From Chaenocephalus aceratus (taxonomy: Eukaryota; Chordata; Actinopteri; Perciformes; Channichthyidae), in contig JAMFTG010000049.1 in the NCBI GenBank assembly GCA_023974075.1, positions 392,501 to 456,500 on the forward strand: 64,000 bases of DNA, in the 5' to 3' direction. Under the pieces are notes generated by a model. It did no database searches. It was not told the origin of the DNA and was given only the letters and a program-made list of their open reading frames with translations. Below are positions 1-10,850 of this stretch, in pieces; within the stretch, counting starts at the first letter, position 1, and every line of letters starts with the position of its first letter. The position numbers were made by a program, and so were the translations under genes.

Positions 1-53
1 TTCTTATATGATTCTGTTTTCTTCAAGGTTGTGTCTTCCTGGTCGAATGTACT

Positions 54-115
54 TATTGTAAGTCGCTTTGGATAAAAGCGTCAGCTAAATGCAATGTAAT
101 ATAATTGTAATCACT
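54..115 (+). repeat. Retroposon 3' tail (L2/SINE type)
   Basis: The stretch reading GTAAGTCGCTTTGGATAAAA, followed by an AAATGCAATGTAAT-rich end, matches a 3' tail shared by many fish L2-type LINEs and the SINEs they mobilise. Only the tail is recognisable here and no body can be followed upstream because the window begins. Confidence 0.55.
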
Positions 116-476
116 CGTGGGTTGGCTCCTCCTCCTCTGGCTGCATCAGCCTAAAGTCCACCTCAACCAGGGCTACTCGAGGTGCGGCTAGGGGAGACGC
201 ACCATCCCATTTAGGAAGAGCGCATTCAGCCAGGCATGCGTATTGTACATTTTGTATTTATTATCATGACTTGCTCTCATCTGTATTCAGTGATGTCATC
301 TATTGTAAACATGTACAATGGTATAACAATGTCGTGGTATTTTTATTATTGCTTTTAGGATGTCACCATCTGGCAAAGGGACTATCGTGATGAAAACTAG
401 CCTGTTGGCTAATCGAGTACTTTTACATGTTTTTAATATGTTGCTTAATGAACACTGTCCCTTGTTTTAAATAGAT
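116..476. other. No recognisable gene
   Basis: There is no open frame of useful length and no terminal repeat that I can recognise. The stretch is AT-rich non-coding DNA between a retroposon tail and the L2 fragment that begins near 477. Confidence 0.5.
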
Positions 477-1181
477 CAATTCAATGGACTGACTCAGCAT
501 GTGACGGAGCCCACGCACAGCAAGGGGCACCCTCTGGACTTGATGATCTCAAAGGGTCTGAATATCTCTGAGGTTGTGGTGGACTGATGTTGCGCTCTCT
601 GACCATTCCTTTGAGAGCTCTATTTCTGTTCACACAAATGTTCAAAAAGAGGTAACCACAAAGCGATATTTAACTGAAAACACTATAATACTAACTCAGA
701 ATGTTTCTTCCACACTTGCCCCTGCTAACATCTCAGTAAATGAGCTCGTAGATCATTTAATTCAAAAATAAAAATGTTATAGATGCCATTGCTCCAACTA
801 AGGTAAAGGAAGTGACTGGGAAGAAAAGATCTCCATGGAGAAAGGCCATGACCGTGAGAACAGAAAAAAGAGAGTGTCGAAAAGCTGAACGTAGGTGGAG
901 AAAAACAAATCTCCAGGTTCACTTTGAAATCTATAAAGAGAGACTTGGCTTTTATCATTTGGAATTGTAAATTGCACGACAGTCTTTCTTCTCCGACATC
1001 ATTGCCAAAAACAAAAACAATGCACGTGCCTTGTTTGCTACCGTCGACAGACGACAGTGTCTGACAGTGTCAGTATCCCTCCCATTCAGAACATCAGACA
1101 AGCAGTCAGTGCCTCTGCATCAGGTACAGCAGATGTGTTGTCCCTGTGTCCATCTAAAATCAATACAAACACCATGACACA
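477..1181 (+). pseudogene. L2 (Maui-type) LINE ORF2 fragment, 5' piece
   Basis: Translation gives a broken version of the L2 region between the endonuclease and reverse transcriptase. It includes GLTQHVTEPTHSKGHPLDL near the start, then KKRSPWRKA, ECRKAERRWRKTNLQVHFE and FFSDIIAKNKNNARALFATV. Several stops and shifts break it, for example near 587, 770 and 968. A reverse-strand relative lies at 52976-53770. The element normally nicks DNA and reverse transcribes its own RNA, but this copy is 5' truncated and cannot. It is cut at 1181 by another LINE and resumes at 4114, as comparison with the uninterrupted reverse-strand copy shows. The family name is a confident motif call; the subfamily is not determined. 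Confidence 0.8.
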
Positions 1182-1613
1182 GTTCCATAGCGGAGAAGTG
1201 CAGCGCCTGGTCAGGGAGAGGGAAATTGCCTTCAGGACTGGTGAGAGGGAGCTGTACAGCACTGCCAGAGCCGACCTGAAGCGGGGGATCAAGCGGGCCA
1301 AGATGGACTACAAGGGGAAGATTGAGGACTGCTTCCGGGGGCAACGACTTCAGGCGGGTGTGGCAGGGGGTCCAGCAAATGACCAACTACAAACCCAGCC
1401 ACCCCTCGGCCGACGGGGGTGACCCTCAGCTGGCGGAGGAGCTGAACTCCTTCTACGCCCGCTACGAGACAGGGCTATCGGAAGCAGCCACACCATTACA
1501 TCCACCTGCCCTCAGCAGCCTCACCCTCACAGAGCACGAGGTGAGACGCACACTGAAGGCAGTGAACCCGAGGAAAGCAGCGGGTGCGGACGGAGTCTTG
1601 TGACGGGTGCTGA

Positions 1614-2664
1614 CTACAAGTGGCATGTTTGTATTGAACAGGTTATTTAACAGTGGAATACAACTTTAAACTATTGGAAAGTGTGCATTAAGATTAAACA
1701 GTAACATGACATAAACATGAAGTCAGACCCCCCCCTCCTCTCATCCCACATCAGAAAGCTGTGCTCACACCTGCTCAGCCCAGCCGCACATCTGGGGCCT
1801 CTGGAAGCGGCGGGCGAGAATAACCCTGCTCTAACATGACATAAACAGGAACACTAACTAGAGATGTCCCGATCCGATCACGTGATCGGGGATCGGAGCC
1901 GATCACGTGATTTTCAAAAGATCGGAAGAAAAAAAATCGGGGATCGGGATTTTTATTTTATTTTATAAAAAAATTTTTTTTCATTTAATGTTGCAAAACA
2001 AAAATGACCATGTTCACGTCTTAAAGTCATCCTGAGGACTTAGTTTTGGTTTAAAATTACACAACATCATGTATGTGTTGCTTTCTTTGGGCTTGTTTTC
2101 ATAGACCTGGTTGCTTATTCCTCTCAAAGCTGCAACAGAGTGGGCGCAGTGTCTAATAGTAGCAGTAAGCTAACGAGAGGCTACGTTCAGCTGGTGACTC
2201 GGGAGTCGGGACAGAGAAAATGTCAGGAGTTTGGAAGTATTATAAAATTGAAAGCGAAGGCAGTGCAACAGCCAGATGCAATGTTTGCAAGGCGGAGGTT
2301 CCGCGTGGTGGAAAGAACAGAGCTACGTTCAACACGACCAATCTAAAACGCCACCTGAGAAACAAACACCAACAACAACACGACGAGTACACAGCGGCCA
2401 CTCAGGTAACGGCACTGAAACAACCGACACTTCCAGAGACTTTCAAAAGGAAAGAGAAACTACCCCAGAACAGTGAAAAGGCCAAACAAATAACAGCCAA
2501 GATAGCTGAATTCATCGCGTTGGATGACCAGCTGTTATCTGTTACCGTTTTTTTCTCTTAATGCATTGCATAAAGATCGGATCAGGAAAAATCGGTATCG
2601 GCAGATTGTCAAATCAAATGATCGAATCGGATGGTGAGCAAAAAAGGTGATCGGGACATCCCTA
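1614..2664 (+). mobile_element. hAT DNA transposon inserted in the LINE
   Basis: The right end reads GATCGGGACATCCCTA and the matching inverted end TAGAGATGTCCCGATC starts at 1859. Subterminal GATCGG-rich repeats are present on both sides. GTGCTGA occurs at 1607-1613 and again at 2665-2671, and the LINE protein reads across if one copy is removed. This supports a target duplication of about 8 bp, as hAT elements make. The 245 bp between 1614 and 1858 lie outside the recognisable terminal repeat and may be a further insertion at the left end. The element is a deletion derivative: only the N-terminal transposase exon survives. Confidence 0.75.
2220..2561 (+). pseudogene. hAT transposase N-terminal BED zinc-finger fragment
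   Basis: The 113-residue open frame starts MSGVWKYYKIE and contains a BED-type zinc finger at about residues 10-50, with cysteines in CNVCKAEV and the histidine pair in LKRHLRNKH. It continues into QITAKIAEFIALDDQLLSV, the usual start of the hAT catalytic region, and then ends abruptly in unrelated residues just before the inverted repeat. The DDE catalytic core and C-terminal dimerisation domain are missing, so it cannot transpose itself. A full transposase of this family is usually several hundred residues. It lies inside the hAT element nested in a LINE. Confidence 0.75.
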
Positions 2665-2671
2665 GTGCTGA

Positions 2672-3885
2672 GAGACTGCGCTGACCAGCTGGCGGGGATC
2701 TTCACCAATATCTTCAACCAGTCCATGTCCCAGGCCATCGTCCCATGCTGCCTGAAAACATCCACAATAATCCCGGTGCCGAAAAAGAACAACATCGGCT
2801 GCCTAAATGACTACCGTCCAGTGGCACACACCTCCACCCCCGCTAAAGTTTTTGAGAAGGTGGTCCGTCCCCACATCGTCTCATCCCTCCTTCCCGGTCT
2901 GGACCCCCACCAGTTCGCCTACAGGGCCAACAGGTCCACGGAGGACGCCATCGCCACAGCTCTCCACTCTACCCTGTCTCACCTGGAGAGTAGGGGGAGC
3001 TACGCACGGATGCTCTTCGTGGACTTCAGCTCTGCATTTAATACCATCCTCCCTGACAGACTGGTGACAAAGCTATCAGTCCTGGGAGTATCCCATTCCT
3101 TGTGTCTATGGATTAAGGACTTCCTGTCTGATCGCCCCCAGAGAGTGAGGATTGGCACCCACACCTCCACGTCCCTCAGTCTCAGCACCGGATCACCACA
3201 GGGCTGCGTGCTGAGCCCCCTACTATACGCCCTCTACACCTATGATCTCGTCCCCGCCCACACCAGCAACTCCATCATAAAGTTTGCTGATGATACCACC
3301 GTGGTGGGCTGCATCTCAGGGGGTGACGAGACCGCGTACATGGAAGAGGTGGAGCAACTGCTAGCGTCGTGCAAAGTAAACAACCTGCAGCTGAACAAGC
3401 TGAAAACCCAGGAAATGATCATTGACTTTAGGAGGAAGAAGACCGCCATGCAGCCCCTGTACATTGATGGAGGCTGTGTGGAGAGAGTCCTGGAGGACCA
3501 ACACCACGGCAACCGTCAAGAAGGCACAGCAGAGACTCTACTTCCTGAGAATACTTGTCCTTCCATCGCTGCGCCGTGGAGAGCATCCTCACCTATTGCA
3601 TCTGCGTGTGGTTCCTCAGCTGCAGAGAGGGGTGCGCTCCAAAGGGTCATCAACTCGGCCCAGAAGATCATCGGTTGCCCCCTCCCCTCCCTGGAGGTAC
3701 TGTACAGCTCTCGTTGCCTTAAGAAGGCAGTCAAGATCCTCAAGGACCCACACCACCCGGGTAACGAGCACTTCGTACGGCTGCGCTCAGGCAGGCGCTT
3801 CCGCACCATGTCTTCCCGGACAAACAGACTCAAGTTCAGTTTCTTTCCCAGGGCCATATGTGCACTAAACGCTGCTAATATTTAA
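2672..3885 (+). pseudogene. Rex1/CR1-like LINE reverse transcriptase (degenerate)
   Basis: The frame runs from [12 protein letters not shown] through [18 protein letters not shown] to the C-terminus [20 protein letters not shown]. Reverse transcriptase motif A ([15 protein letters not shown]), motif B ([11 protein letters not shown]) and the catalytic box FADD ([12 protein letters not shown]) are all visible, so the active-site aspartates remain. Between roughly 3490 and 3610 the reading frame leaves and re-enters register: the family sequence [17 protein letters not shown] appears in another frame there. This damage probably abolishes the product. The 5' end is separated from the upstream linker by the hAT insertion. 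Its role in life was target-primed reverse transcription of its own RNA. Confidence 0.85.
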
Positions 3886-4113
3886 ATTATATAAGCCTTC
3901 CGTGCAATACGAGGGGAATCGTGCAATTTAATTTGTTTATTATTTATTTATGTACATATTACCTTTTTTTAAGTCCCATTTATTGTTTTTATAGTGTCTT
4001 GTTGTTTTTATATTGTCTTGTTGTTTTTATATTGTCTTGTTGTTGCGTGTTGGCACCTTGAGTCTGTTGTAATTTCGTTGTACCTGAACAATGACAAATA
4101 AAGTTCTATCTAT

Positions 4114-4524
4114 CATCAGATTAATGATAAAAACCTAGAGGACATTATTCAACTTCTGAAGTCCTCCTCCTGCTGCCTTGATATTATTCCAACAGGGTTT
4201 TTCAAAGATGCTTTTTCCTTGCATGGCCTCAGATCTACTTCACATAGTAAACAAGTCTCTTCACTCAGGTGTTTTTCCACAGGCCCTGAAAACTGCAGTC
4301 ATTAAACCGCTCTTAAAAAAGAATAATCTAGATGCTTCAGTAATGACCAATTACAGGCCCATATCAAACCTCCCATTTCTAGGTACGATCATTGAACAAG
4401 TAGATTTTCAACAGTGGAGTAATTTCTTGCATGTAAATAACTGTTTGGATGTGTTCCCGTCAGGCTTTCGTCCAAACCACAGCACTGAGACTGCTCTTGG
4501 AAAGGTCTTCAATGACATCCACTT
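4114..4524 (+). pseudogene. L2 LINE ORF2 fragment, 3' piece (start of RT)
   Basis: This continues the L2 frame broken at 1181. It reads NLEDIIQLLKSSSCCLDIIP, then SLHSGVFPQALKTAVIKPLL, then NYRPISNLPFLG and SGFRPNHSTETAL, which is the N-terminal part of an L2 reverse transcriptase. It stops at VFNDIHL, before motif A, where a MITE begins. The same junction with the same MITE occurs on the other strand near 52976, so the MITE insertion predates the duplication of this segment. No catalytic residues of the reverse transcriptase are left. Confidence 0.8.
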
Positions 4525-4871
4525 ATGGCGCATTTCCACTGCAGGGCCTCGCACGGCTTAGTACGGTATAGTTAGGCCTTGGTAGGCCAGGCTCACTTTA
4601 TGCTGCGTTTCCAATACAGTTTAGGAACTGGGGCAGTAACTATAGTAACGCAGTGTAGGCGGAGCCGTGACGTCATCTTCAAAGTGTGTCACTACCCGAT
4701 CTGCAGCCCTGCCCCATCTGCAGTGCGCATGTGCGAGATGGTCCGCCATATTTCACAACTCCATACGGCAACTCTAATGGGACATTTGACACAGTGGCGT
4801 TTGGCAAAGCAGAAAAAGAACACTCAAAAAACCCCACAATATTAATCTGAACGAGAGAGACGAGTTATTGT
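4525..4871 (+). mobile_element. MITE truncating the L2 (TGGCGCATTTCCACTGCAGG end)
   Basis: The left end TGGCGCATTTCCACTGCAGG is followed by GGCCTTGGTAGGCCAGGC and a GTAACGCAGTGTAGGCGGAG core. The same sequence occurs reversed at 52610-52975. No coding frame is present, so it is a non-autonomous element. Its right end is missing here because homology switches at about 4872 to the inverted-arm repeat. The family is uncertain; the end resembles fish hAT-type MITEs. Confidence 0.55.
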
Positions 4872-4879
4872 CATGTTAT

Positions 4880-5575
4880 CATTTCCCAGTTTAAGATAAA
4901 TCATTATTTAAATAAGTATATCTATTTATCTAATGAGCTAAACCGTCGCTTAGCTTAGCGTTAGCAGCTAACTGAAGAACCCCATTCATTTCAATGGAAA
5001 AATGCTACGTCGTGGTGAATGGCGATGCTAATAAGCTAGTTAGCATAGATTCAAAACCATATATATGGCAAAGAGCACCAACACAACAACTCAAACCGTC
5101 TTAAAGACAACTGGTGTAATAAATAACTAACATAAAGTCAGCTGAGCATTACATATCAATTGTTACTCCCCAGAGCCGAACTGGAATTATTGTAGCTGTT
5201 AGCCGATAGCCGTTAGCTTTCAGACTTTAGCTGTTAGACTGTAGCTTTTAGCCGGTAGCTTTTAGTCTGTAGCTTTTAGACTGTAGCTTTTAGCCTTTAT
5301 TTAAAGATAGTTTGAGACTATTTTTGTCGCACATTTTAAAGTTTTTTGTGAGTTTCTTTCTTCCAAGATTATAGCTGTTGTGTTAAATAAGATAACTTCT
5401 GATTCGTGATTAACTGTAAGCTAAGAGGTGTAAATACACTTAATGAAACCTCTGCAGGTGTTTAATCCACTCACCTCTTCTTTTCTCCTTCTTCTCCTCT
5501 CGGTTTTGGGCGGATTGCAAAGAACTTTAAAGGTGGATGATCTTCTTCTTCTTCTCTCGTTTTCTTCTTCTCTCG
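4880..5575. repeat. Inverted-arm repeat, outer left copy
   Basis: This block matches 10851-11430 in reverse, 39490-40130 directly and 42740-43240 in reverse. Shared landmarks include CATTTCCCAGTTTAAGATAA, GAGCTAAACCGTCGCTTAGC and a run of TAGCTGTTAG/TAGCTTTCAG variants. It carries no gene and appears to be duplicated host or older repeat DNA flanking the Nimb 3' end. A short pyrimidine-rich (CTT)n stretch marks its junction with the LINE tail. Confidence 0.75.
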
Positions 5576-6001
5576 TTTTCTTCTTCTTCTTCTTTCGTGT
5601 TTATTGGCTGTTGGCAAACCAACTTGTAGGTGCATTACCGCCACCAACTGGACTGGAGTGTGGACAAGAGACTATGCAGAAACAAGAACAAACAAAGAAC
5701 CAAAACTCTAGATTATTTTAAAAGTATCAATTTCTCTTAGAAATTTAATAATCTCACAATATATATTGCCTGATGTTTTCCCTAACAGCCCTGATAGCGA
5801 CAAGTCATGGAATGTTGCTTTCTTCAGTGTCTGGAAAAGCACATTTCTCTGAGTACTATATTTCCTGCAAAGCAGTAAAACATGCTCAACAGTTTCTGGC
5901 TGGCTGCAGTGTACACACTTTCCGGTGGATGCTTTCCTATTATACTTAAAGTATGATTGAGACCTGTATGTAATGGCACTCTTGCCACTATAGAGCGGGG
6001 T
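5576..6001 (-). pseudogene. Nimb/I-clade LINE C-terminal fragment
   Basis: On the minus strand the product ends with a CCHC-type zinc finger in GKCVHCSQPETVEHVLLLC, followed by SLSGLLGKTSGNIYCE. This is the C-terminal end of Nimb-type LINE ORF2. After the stop comes the family's 3' end with TTGGTTTGCCAACAGCCAAT, CACGAAAG and a (GAA)n tail, seen here as (CTT)n at 5540-5600. The copy is cut at 6001 by a BEL/Pao LTR, so only about 95 codons remain. The same truncation at the same base is seen at 40592. Confidence 0.75.
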
Positions 6002-6401
6002 TGACGCAATCCAAAACAATAAGCAGCCGAAGGTTTTCAGTCAAAAATCTACAATTTATTAACAACAAAGTATTGACTTAAATAGTCTCAAAATATTATA
6101 CAGTATTTTGGCGATATGCTTTCCTAACTAAACTACTACTTTGTTTGCAGTCCAATTTGCAACACCAATCTCTGTCTGCAATTTGCGGTCGAAAAACTGT
6201 TCCGCTCCCCGTCTCATCAGGTCTCCGAGTTACCTCACTTAAATACACACCGGAAGGTACAAGGAAACAGATCATATTTACGATATACAATTAAACAATC
6301 ATTTCATCAAAAACATATTCACCATGGCAATATAAATCCTTTTCCATCATTACATCATTTATCAAATTATGACTCGAAATAATAACTTTGTGGCTCTAAC
6401 A
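6002..6401 (-). mobile_element. BEL/Pao-type LTR
   Basis: A 400-bp block begins TGTTAGAGCC at 6401 on the minus strand and ends ...TTGCGTCA at 6002, so it has the TG...CA ends of an LTR. Internally, read on the minus strand, it has GTATTTAAGTGAGG and a GTTAATAAATTG stretch that would serve as a polyadenylation signal. It abuts the broken Nimb reading frame exactly at 6001. A near-identical copy lies at 40593-40991. Assignment to BEL/Pao rests on the adjacent pol C-terminus. Confidence 0.65.
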
Positions 6402-6631
6402 TACCGGCTCCTAATTGTTGACGCAGTAGCAAAACAATTAATACATTATAATAGAGCCAAAAAACAAGCAGTTACTCAAAATGTAACCGTCATCAATATA
6501 CAATCATTGTCATAGTTCATAGTCCAATGTTTGTGTTTGGTGTGTTTGCATGAGTTCAAGAGGAAAAAGGGGGGGGGCATGTGTGTGTGTGTGTGATACT
6601 GGGTGTCAGAGGTTACTAGCACATGACACCT

Positions 6632-6890
6632 TGTGTTCAATCGACTGCTTCCAGAAGCAGACAGAGCTTGTCAATTGGTCGCTGTAAGGTGCTACTCTTG
6701 GTTTTCACCAAGACACTGCGGACAAGCCCTTTGGACCCTGACAGTGTCTGTATCACCCGGTGCTGTGTTATCCACGATGACGACGAGGTCATGGGGCGAA
6801 GGTTCCGTTTGGGGTTGTGCCATTCGAGTACAAGTCCTCCTTGTGAAAGAGTCCAGGTGGGCCCCCTGGAAATGAAAAGTTTATGATTAA
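6632..6890 (-). pseudogene. BEL/Pao pol C-terminus (DUF5641-like)
   Basis: Reading the minus strand across small frameshifts gives the end of a BEL/Pao polyprotein. It includes an RNLRPxDLVVIVD-like stretch, then VRSVLVKTKSSTLQRPIDKL and CLLLEAVD before a stop. This is the DUF5641-type region that follows the integrase core. The second copy at 41210-41460 preserves LRPNDLVVIVE more clearly. The 3' LTR lies about 230 bp downstream on the same strand, which fits the normal order pol then LTR. Protease, reverse transcriptase and the integrase core are absent. Confidence 0.65.
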
Positions 6891-6970
6891 ACGTTATTTG
6901 TCATCGTTGGAGCCAGTATTTTGATTTGATAAGAAAGGCCACCTAATGGTGACGTCTGTAGTCAACGCAC

Positions 6971-6990
6971 TATAAAGGACTACAATTCCC
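6971..6990 (+). promoter_or_regulatory. TATA-like box beside a ZNF143-type ACTACAATTCCC motif
   Basis: TATAAA at 6971-6976 is followed by ACTACAATTCCC at 6979-6990, the core of a vertebrate promoter element bound by ZNF143/THAP11. The same pair occurs at the end of the second BEL/Pao copy near 41556-41572, where the sequence then changes completely. It could be a promoter inside a mobile element or a chance match. No transcript start is demonstrated. Confidence 0.35.
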
Positions 6991-6999
6991 ACGCCGCCT

Positions 7000-9189
7000 G
7001 CGCTGAAGCCACAGTGATGGGCAACCTGTTGGAGAGACGCCGTCGAGGAACAGTTTTAACCATACACATACACAAATCGTACAAGTACCCTTTAAGTTAT
7101 GAAGTTATAGAAGCCTTACCAAGAAGAAAGAATACCGTCGTTTGTTATTTGATTTGAGTTTTGCCTCTTTGTTTTGAATATTGTAAAGGCCTCTTTTCTT
7201 TGTTGCATGTGTAAAAGTTTGTTATTTTATTTTGAGCAAACACATCGCAACATCATCCAAACCATCGGAGGCCGAGTAACTCTTCAACTGTAAGTAATAT
7301 AAAGGAAAGAAAACGAGTTAGAAGTGTCTGTTTAGGCGTCTAGTGGCTTGATAGAAAAACAAGGAATGAAGCCACGACAATCTTTCTAGTCGGACCCATT
7401 AGAGCGTAAAAACTGTAGCTATAAGTATCTGAAATAAATATGTACTGAAAGAATAACTGCATGCATTGTTTCTTATGCGCAATTACTTCATTCTGTCTTT
7501 GTGTTTTTCGTCCTGCATTTATTGGGCCCCCCTCAGAAGATAACTGGCCCCAGTCAGAATATAGCATGGTGATGCAGTTGGTCCTCTAACCTGTAGCCTT
7601 TGACCTGATGAGGCGTTCTCTGCCGGTTATAAAGGAGCCATGAAAACACAACAACTTCAGTCTAATACAAAAATAAATACATTTATGTCATCAAGTTTTT
7701 TTATTGAGCACATTTTAACAAGGCATAAATAAATCAATAAGATATCGTGCAAAGGAAGCATCTTATAAAACTACTTTTAAATGCAGTAAAGAAAAAGCCA
7801 ATACAAATTAAAACAAGATGAATTGTAATGAAAAAAGGTTGCCCTGCTCTCCTCTGTGTTTCAGTCCCGGTCTCTAAGCCCCGCCTCCAGCCCCTGGTCT
7901 CCCTGATGGAGGGCTCCACCTGTCGGGGGGGTCCGGTGTAGCTCACCTGTGATATGTGACTTCAAACAACCAAAAGAAACATCAAATGCAGGGACGCGGA
8001 AAGTCAGTCAGAGTTGGGGTGCGGGTGGGGGTGCCTCGCAGCGGCGAAACTGTGGCGCTTACACTGCGTTTGCGCTTCAGATGAGGCTCCCTCCGCAGAA
8101 CGAGGCCCCACGCAGTCTGCGTGATCTGCGTGGAGGGAGGGTCCGGTATAATAGCCTCACACTAAATGCAGTCATTTGGTCTTTAGCAGCAGCTTGTGAG
8201 AGCAGCGCGTTCATCGGTGTTCGTTGTCATGCTGCCAGCTTGTTGACGGCCTGTGTGTTGATGGGACTTCTCATGCTCCTAAATGTTTCCTCTGCCTTTC
8301 TCCAGTTCTTAAAACCGTGCTTTCACAAAACTCCCATCCCTGATCTTGCGCTGACGAGCTTCTTTTCCATAGCAGAGCAACAGAAGAAGCACACTGCATG
8401 ATCCCTTTCTCTTATCGTGAAGCTTTTTAGAGACTGCTTACACTGAAATGCTAACTCAAACACACTCAAAATAAAACTTTTGTATTGATTTGATCAGTGA
8501 ACTTTTTGGCGTTGCAGTTACAACTCTCCACCAGCAGGTGGGGGTGCTGCAGCCCCCTCAGCACCCCCCCTTCCCACGGCCATGATCAAATGACTAAAGA
8601 AACATCAGAGAGAAGCTGAGTTACTGCAAGGAGAGGAGGAAGTACTGAAACATACACAAAGCAACCACTTAGAAAGCAAAAGGACTGAAAGGGATCAAAA
8701 CAGACGACTTAGAACGATCACATGAATACAGAACAAGTGTTAAAAAGATGCAAAAAAGACTGAAAGTAGATTGGTGACGCAAACAAAGACACCCCCCCTC
8801 GCTTGGACCTTACAACAGGAACTTGATCTTTAAATTCACACATTTCAAGTTGTATATCTCTACCACTCCATCTTAGTGCCAAAGTCTGTCCCCTCCCAGA
8901 GACGTTGATCGCTTCTCAGGAAAGAAGAGTAATGAGAGAAGGAGCAGACGTTGTGTCAGAGTGGAACATGTCCATGTTGCTGAGCAACAGACAGGAAGCA
9001 GGGGGCGGGTCTCTGACTCTGGACCTTCACACTCACATGTGTTAATATGTAATCCACTACAATAGGCGAGTTGCACGGGATGACGTATTTCCATTTCCAG
9101 TTCATTGAGCGTGCGCTTGTAAACTTCCGGTCTGCGGTAGAGCGGTAGAGGGGGGTGGTGGCAAACACTGGACTGTGACTGGACGAGAG
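7000..9189. other. Unidentified non-repeated stretch inside the inverted arms
   Basis: About 2.2 kb is absent from the second copy of this region, which jumps from ACTACAATTCC to GGATGCACTGGGGACACG near 41580. A small frame starts ATGGGCAACCTGTTGGAG at 7014 and runs about 46 codons. A possible splice donor GTAAGT lies at 7290. GC-rich sequence at 8020-8160 includes a stem of CTCCCTCCGCAGA with TCTGCGTGGAGGGAG. None of the open frames resembles a family I know. It may be the 5' part of a LINE or a remnant of another insertion. Confidence 0.4.
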
Positions 9190-10850
9190 ATGGCAGAGGG
9201 AAGTGACGAGGGCATGGAAGTTAAGTTGAAGGAGGACACTCTGATAGTGAGTTAAAAGAGAGTACTGTTTATGGCAGAGATGATCAAACTGTTCAGCGCA
9301 GACTAAAGCCAATTTAATTGTCAAATCATCTGAAAAGTACCTTGATGTGAAAGGGATGCACTGGGGACACGTGAAAGATATCCTGAATGATGACGTCCAA
9401 CAACCTCAGACATGGACTGGATCATCCTGGTGGTGGTAATTGTACTGCAGTGGAATGCTAGAAGTTTAATTGCAAATGGACAAGAGTTCAACAATATATT
9501 GACAACCTGGGAGAGAAACCTAAAGTTCCTTGTATTCAGGAAACATGGCTGAAAGCACAACTGGGTTTATTGTGAAGGGATATCCTGCAGCTAGACGAGA
9601 TAGGGACTCTGGCAGAGGGGGAGGAGTCAAAACATCATACAGAGTGGGATAAGCTACAAAGTTATGCATGTAGGTACAGATCATGAAGCAATAGTTTATA
9701 GGGTATGGAATGATAGAGGACCTATAGATATAGTGAATTATTATAATGTGGGAAATTAGATCAAAGTGTATTAGAGGATGCTGGGGTTCACTGCACGACA
9801 AAGTAATATGGGGTGGGGGGTTTTAGCTCACATAGCTCGCTATGGGGAAGCAGGAGCACAGATGCAGATGGGGGCAGTAGTTGAGGAATGTATAGATGAC
9901 CTCGGGCTAGTGTGCATTAACACTGGAGAAGGAAACACGATATAATTGCACGAAGAATATAGAAACAGTACTCGACATGTGTATCTAGTGCTTTAGCAGG
10001 TATAAGTACATGGAATGTGGTGAAGCATGCTACAGTGGGCAGCGATCATTATCCGGTAATGACTAAAGTTGGGACCAACATAAGGTTTGAAAAGGAAAGA
10101 AAAGTCCTAGATGGAAACTGGGAAAGGCTGATTGGGATGCCTTCCAAGCTGTAAGTACGAATAGATGTAAAACACTTCAAGAGGAAAATGATGATGATAT
10201 AAATAAATGCAATGATGAGCTGGTTAAGGTTATCATTCATTCAGCTAAAGACACAATTCCAGAAAGTGCAGGAGTTAGGCGCACCAAGGGTGTACCCTGG
10301 TGGAATGGTGAATGCAGTGAATCCATTAAAGACAGGAATAAAGCATTCAGGCAACTCAAACAACTCCATTCTCAGGAAGCTTTGAATCAGGTGAAAGGGC
10401 CCAGGCTGGTAGTGAGGAGAACAATAAGAACGCAGAAACACACTTTTTGGAGGCAATACTGCAATAGTATGGAAGAGAAGTACACCCGGAAGTGTGTACA
10501 CTGCAGCCAGCCAGAAACTGCTGAGCATGTTTTACTGCTTTGCAGGAAATATGTACTCAGAGAAATGTGCTTTTCCAGACACTGAAGAAAGCTACATTCC
10601 ATGACTTGTCGCTATCAGGGCTGTTAGGGAGAAGAACTCCATCAGGCAATATATATTGTGAGATTATTACGGTTTCTAAGAGAAATTGATACTTTTAAAA
10701 ATAATCTAGAGTTTTGGTTCTTTATTTGGCTTCTTGTTTTTCTGCATATAGTCTCCTTGTCCCACACTCCAGGTACAGTTGGTGCGGTAATGCAATCTAC
10801 AAGTTGGTTTTGCCAACCCCAATAACACGAAAGAAGAAGAAGAAAACAAG
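9190..10850 (+). mobile_element. Nimb/I-clade LINE with RT deleted
   Basis: A fragment ending YLDVKGMHWGHVKDILNDDV near 9410 is probably the end of ORF1. The endonuclease follows across small shifts, with QWNARSLIANGQEF, CIQETWLKAQLGFIVKGY, RRDRDSGRGGGV and, near 10040, GSDHYPVMTK, the conserved C-terminal SDH motif. Next comes the linker VPWWNGECSESIKDRNKAF (about 10300) and RTIRTQKHTFWRQYCNS. At about 10490 the frame jumps to the C-terminal zinc finger CVHCSQPETAEHVLLLC. The whole reverse transcriptase and RNase H region has been deleted. The 3' end is CACGAAAGAAGAAGAAG. The element is dead. Confidence 0.75.

Larger units (their letters stand above)
1182..4113 (+). mobile_element. Rex1/CR1-like LINE nested in the L2
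   Basis: A 5'-truncated non-LTR retrotransposon lies between L2 sequence ending ACACAGTTCCAT and L2 sequence resuming CAGATTAATGAT. The reverse-strand L2 copy near 53375-53395 has these two ends joined directly and so acts as the empty site. The first part (1182-1613) codes for the linker before the reverse transcriptase, with VREREIAFRTGERELYSTAR and KAVNPRKAAGADGV. The second part (2672-4113) holds the reverse transcriptase and a 3' untranslated tail ending AATAAAGTTCTATCTATCAT. A hAT element interrupts it at 1614-2664. The clade name is from motif recognition and could be refined to another jockey/CR1-group family. Confidence 0.8.

Noticed and set aside
8020..8170. Possible structured RNA with a CTCCCTCC stem
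   Set aside because: The stem is short and imperfect, with no second copy to test covariation. I mention it only within the unassigned block.
9100..9330. Independent host gene starting MAEGSDEGMEV
   Set aside because: It leads into the Nimb ORF1/endonuclease region and breaks after a few codons, so it is better read as LINE sequence.
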